Shown here: one piece after another, positions 5,789-5,812 of the stretch
Position numbering within the stretch: position 1 is the stretch's first letter
How the letters are laid out: every line of letters begins with the position of its first letter
Origin: SZUA-430 sp046153995
GTDB lineage: Bacteria; Pseudomonadota; Alphaproteobacteria; Micropepsales; Micropepsaceae
Assembly (NCBI GenBank): GCA_046153995.1
Contig: JBJXEH010000248.1
Span: forward strand, 1 to 5,812
Direction: 5' to 3'
DNA length: 5,812 nt
The notes under the pieces: model-generated
The model's database searches: none
What the model saw: the letters and a program-made list of their open reading frames with translations, nothing else
Told to the model about the DNA's origin: nothing
Position numbers and translations under genes: made by a program

Positions 5789-5812
5789 GCCCCGAAACCC
5801 CGGCAAAACCGC

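Overview
The window looks like a chromosomal segment of a GC-rich alphaproteobacterium. Three things point that way: a perfect GTTC-N7-GTTC direct repeat, which is the LexA (SOS) box form described in Alphaproteobacteria; the GC-rich codon use of the housekeeping gene recJ; and the D-arm sequence of the tRNA-Glu. The genus cannot be read from the sequence.

Layout, left to right. Positions 1-677 (minus) hold the N-terminal part of an exported alpha/beta-hydrolase (esterase-like), cut by the window edge. Its GTG start overlaps by 4 nt the stop of the upstream gene at 674-1522 (minus), a compact ten-helix membrane protein that resembles FtsW/RodA (SEDS) polymerases but lacks their key acidic residues. 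The two probably form one transcription unit. A divergent intergenic region of about 220 bp (1523-1741) separates them from an unrecognised, more AT-rich polytopic membrane protein (1742-2713, plus). Next comes a convergently placed type II toxin-antitoxin pair on the minus strand: VapC PIN-domain toxin (2823-3242) and VapB ribbon-helix-helix antitoxin (3223-3477), overlapping by 20 nt.

The 396-bp gap 3478-3873 is dense with signals. It has a small palindrome and four tandem copies of an 8-bp unit just upstream of vapB, then a forward promoter whose spacer contains the SOS box, then a leader of about 235 nt that stays open in frame with recJ. recJ (3874-5670, plus) is complete and ends 4 nt from a convergent tRNA-Glu(UUC) gene with encoded CCA (5675-5749, minus), whose probable promoter lies at the right edge.

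The conserved block is recJ plus tRNA-Glu. The orphan membrane protein and vapBC look like accessory genes inserted upstream. The most interesting points are the apparent SOS control of recJ, or of something encoded in its leader, and the SEDS-like protein that lacks the catalytic Asp. No wholly new multi-gene system can be demonstrated from this window alone.
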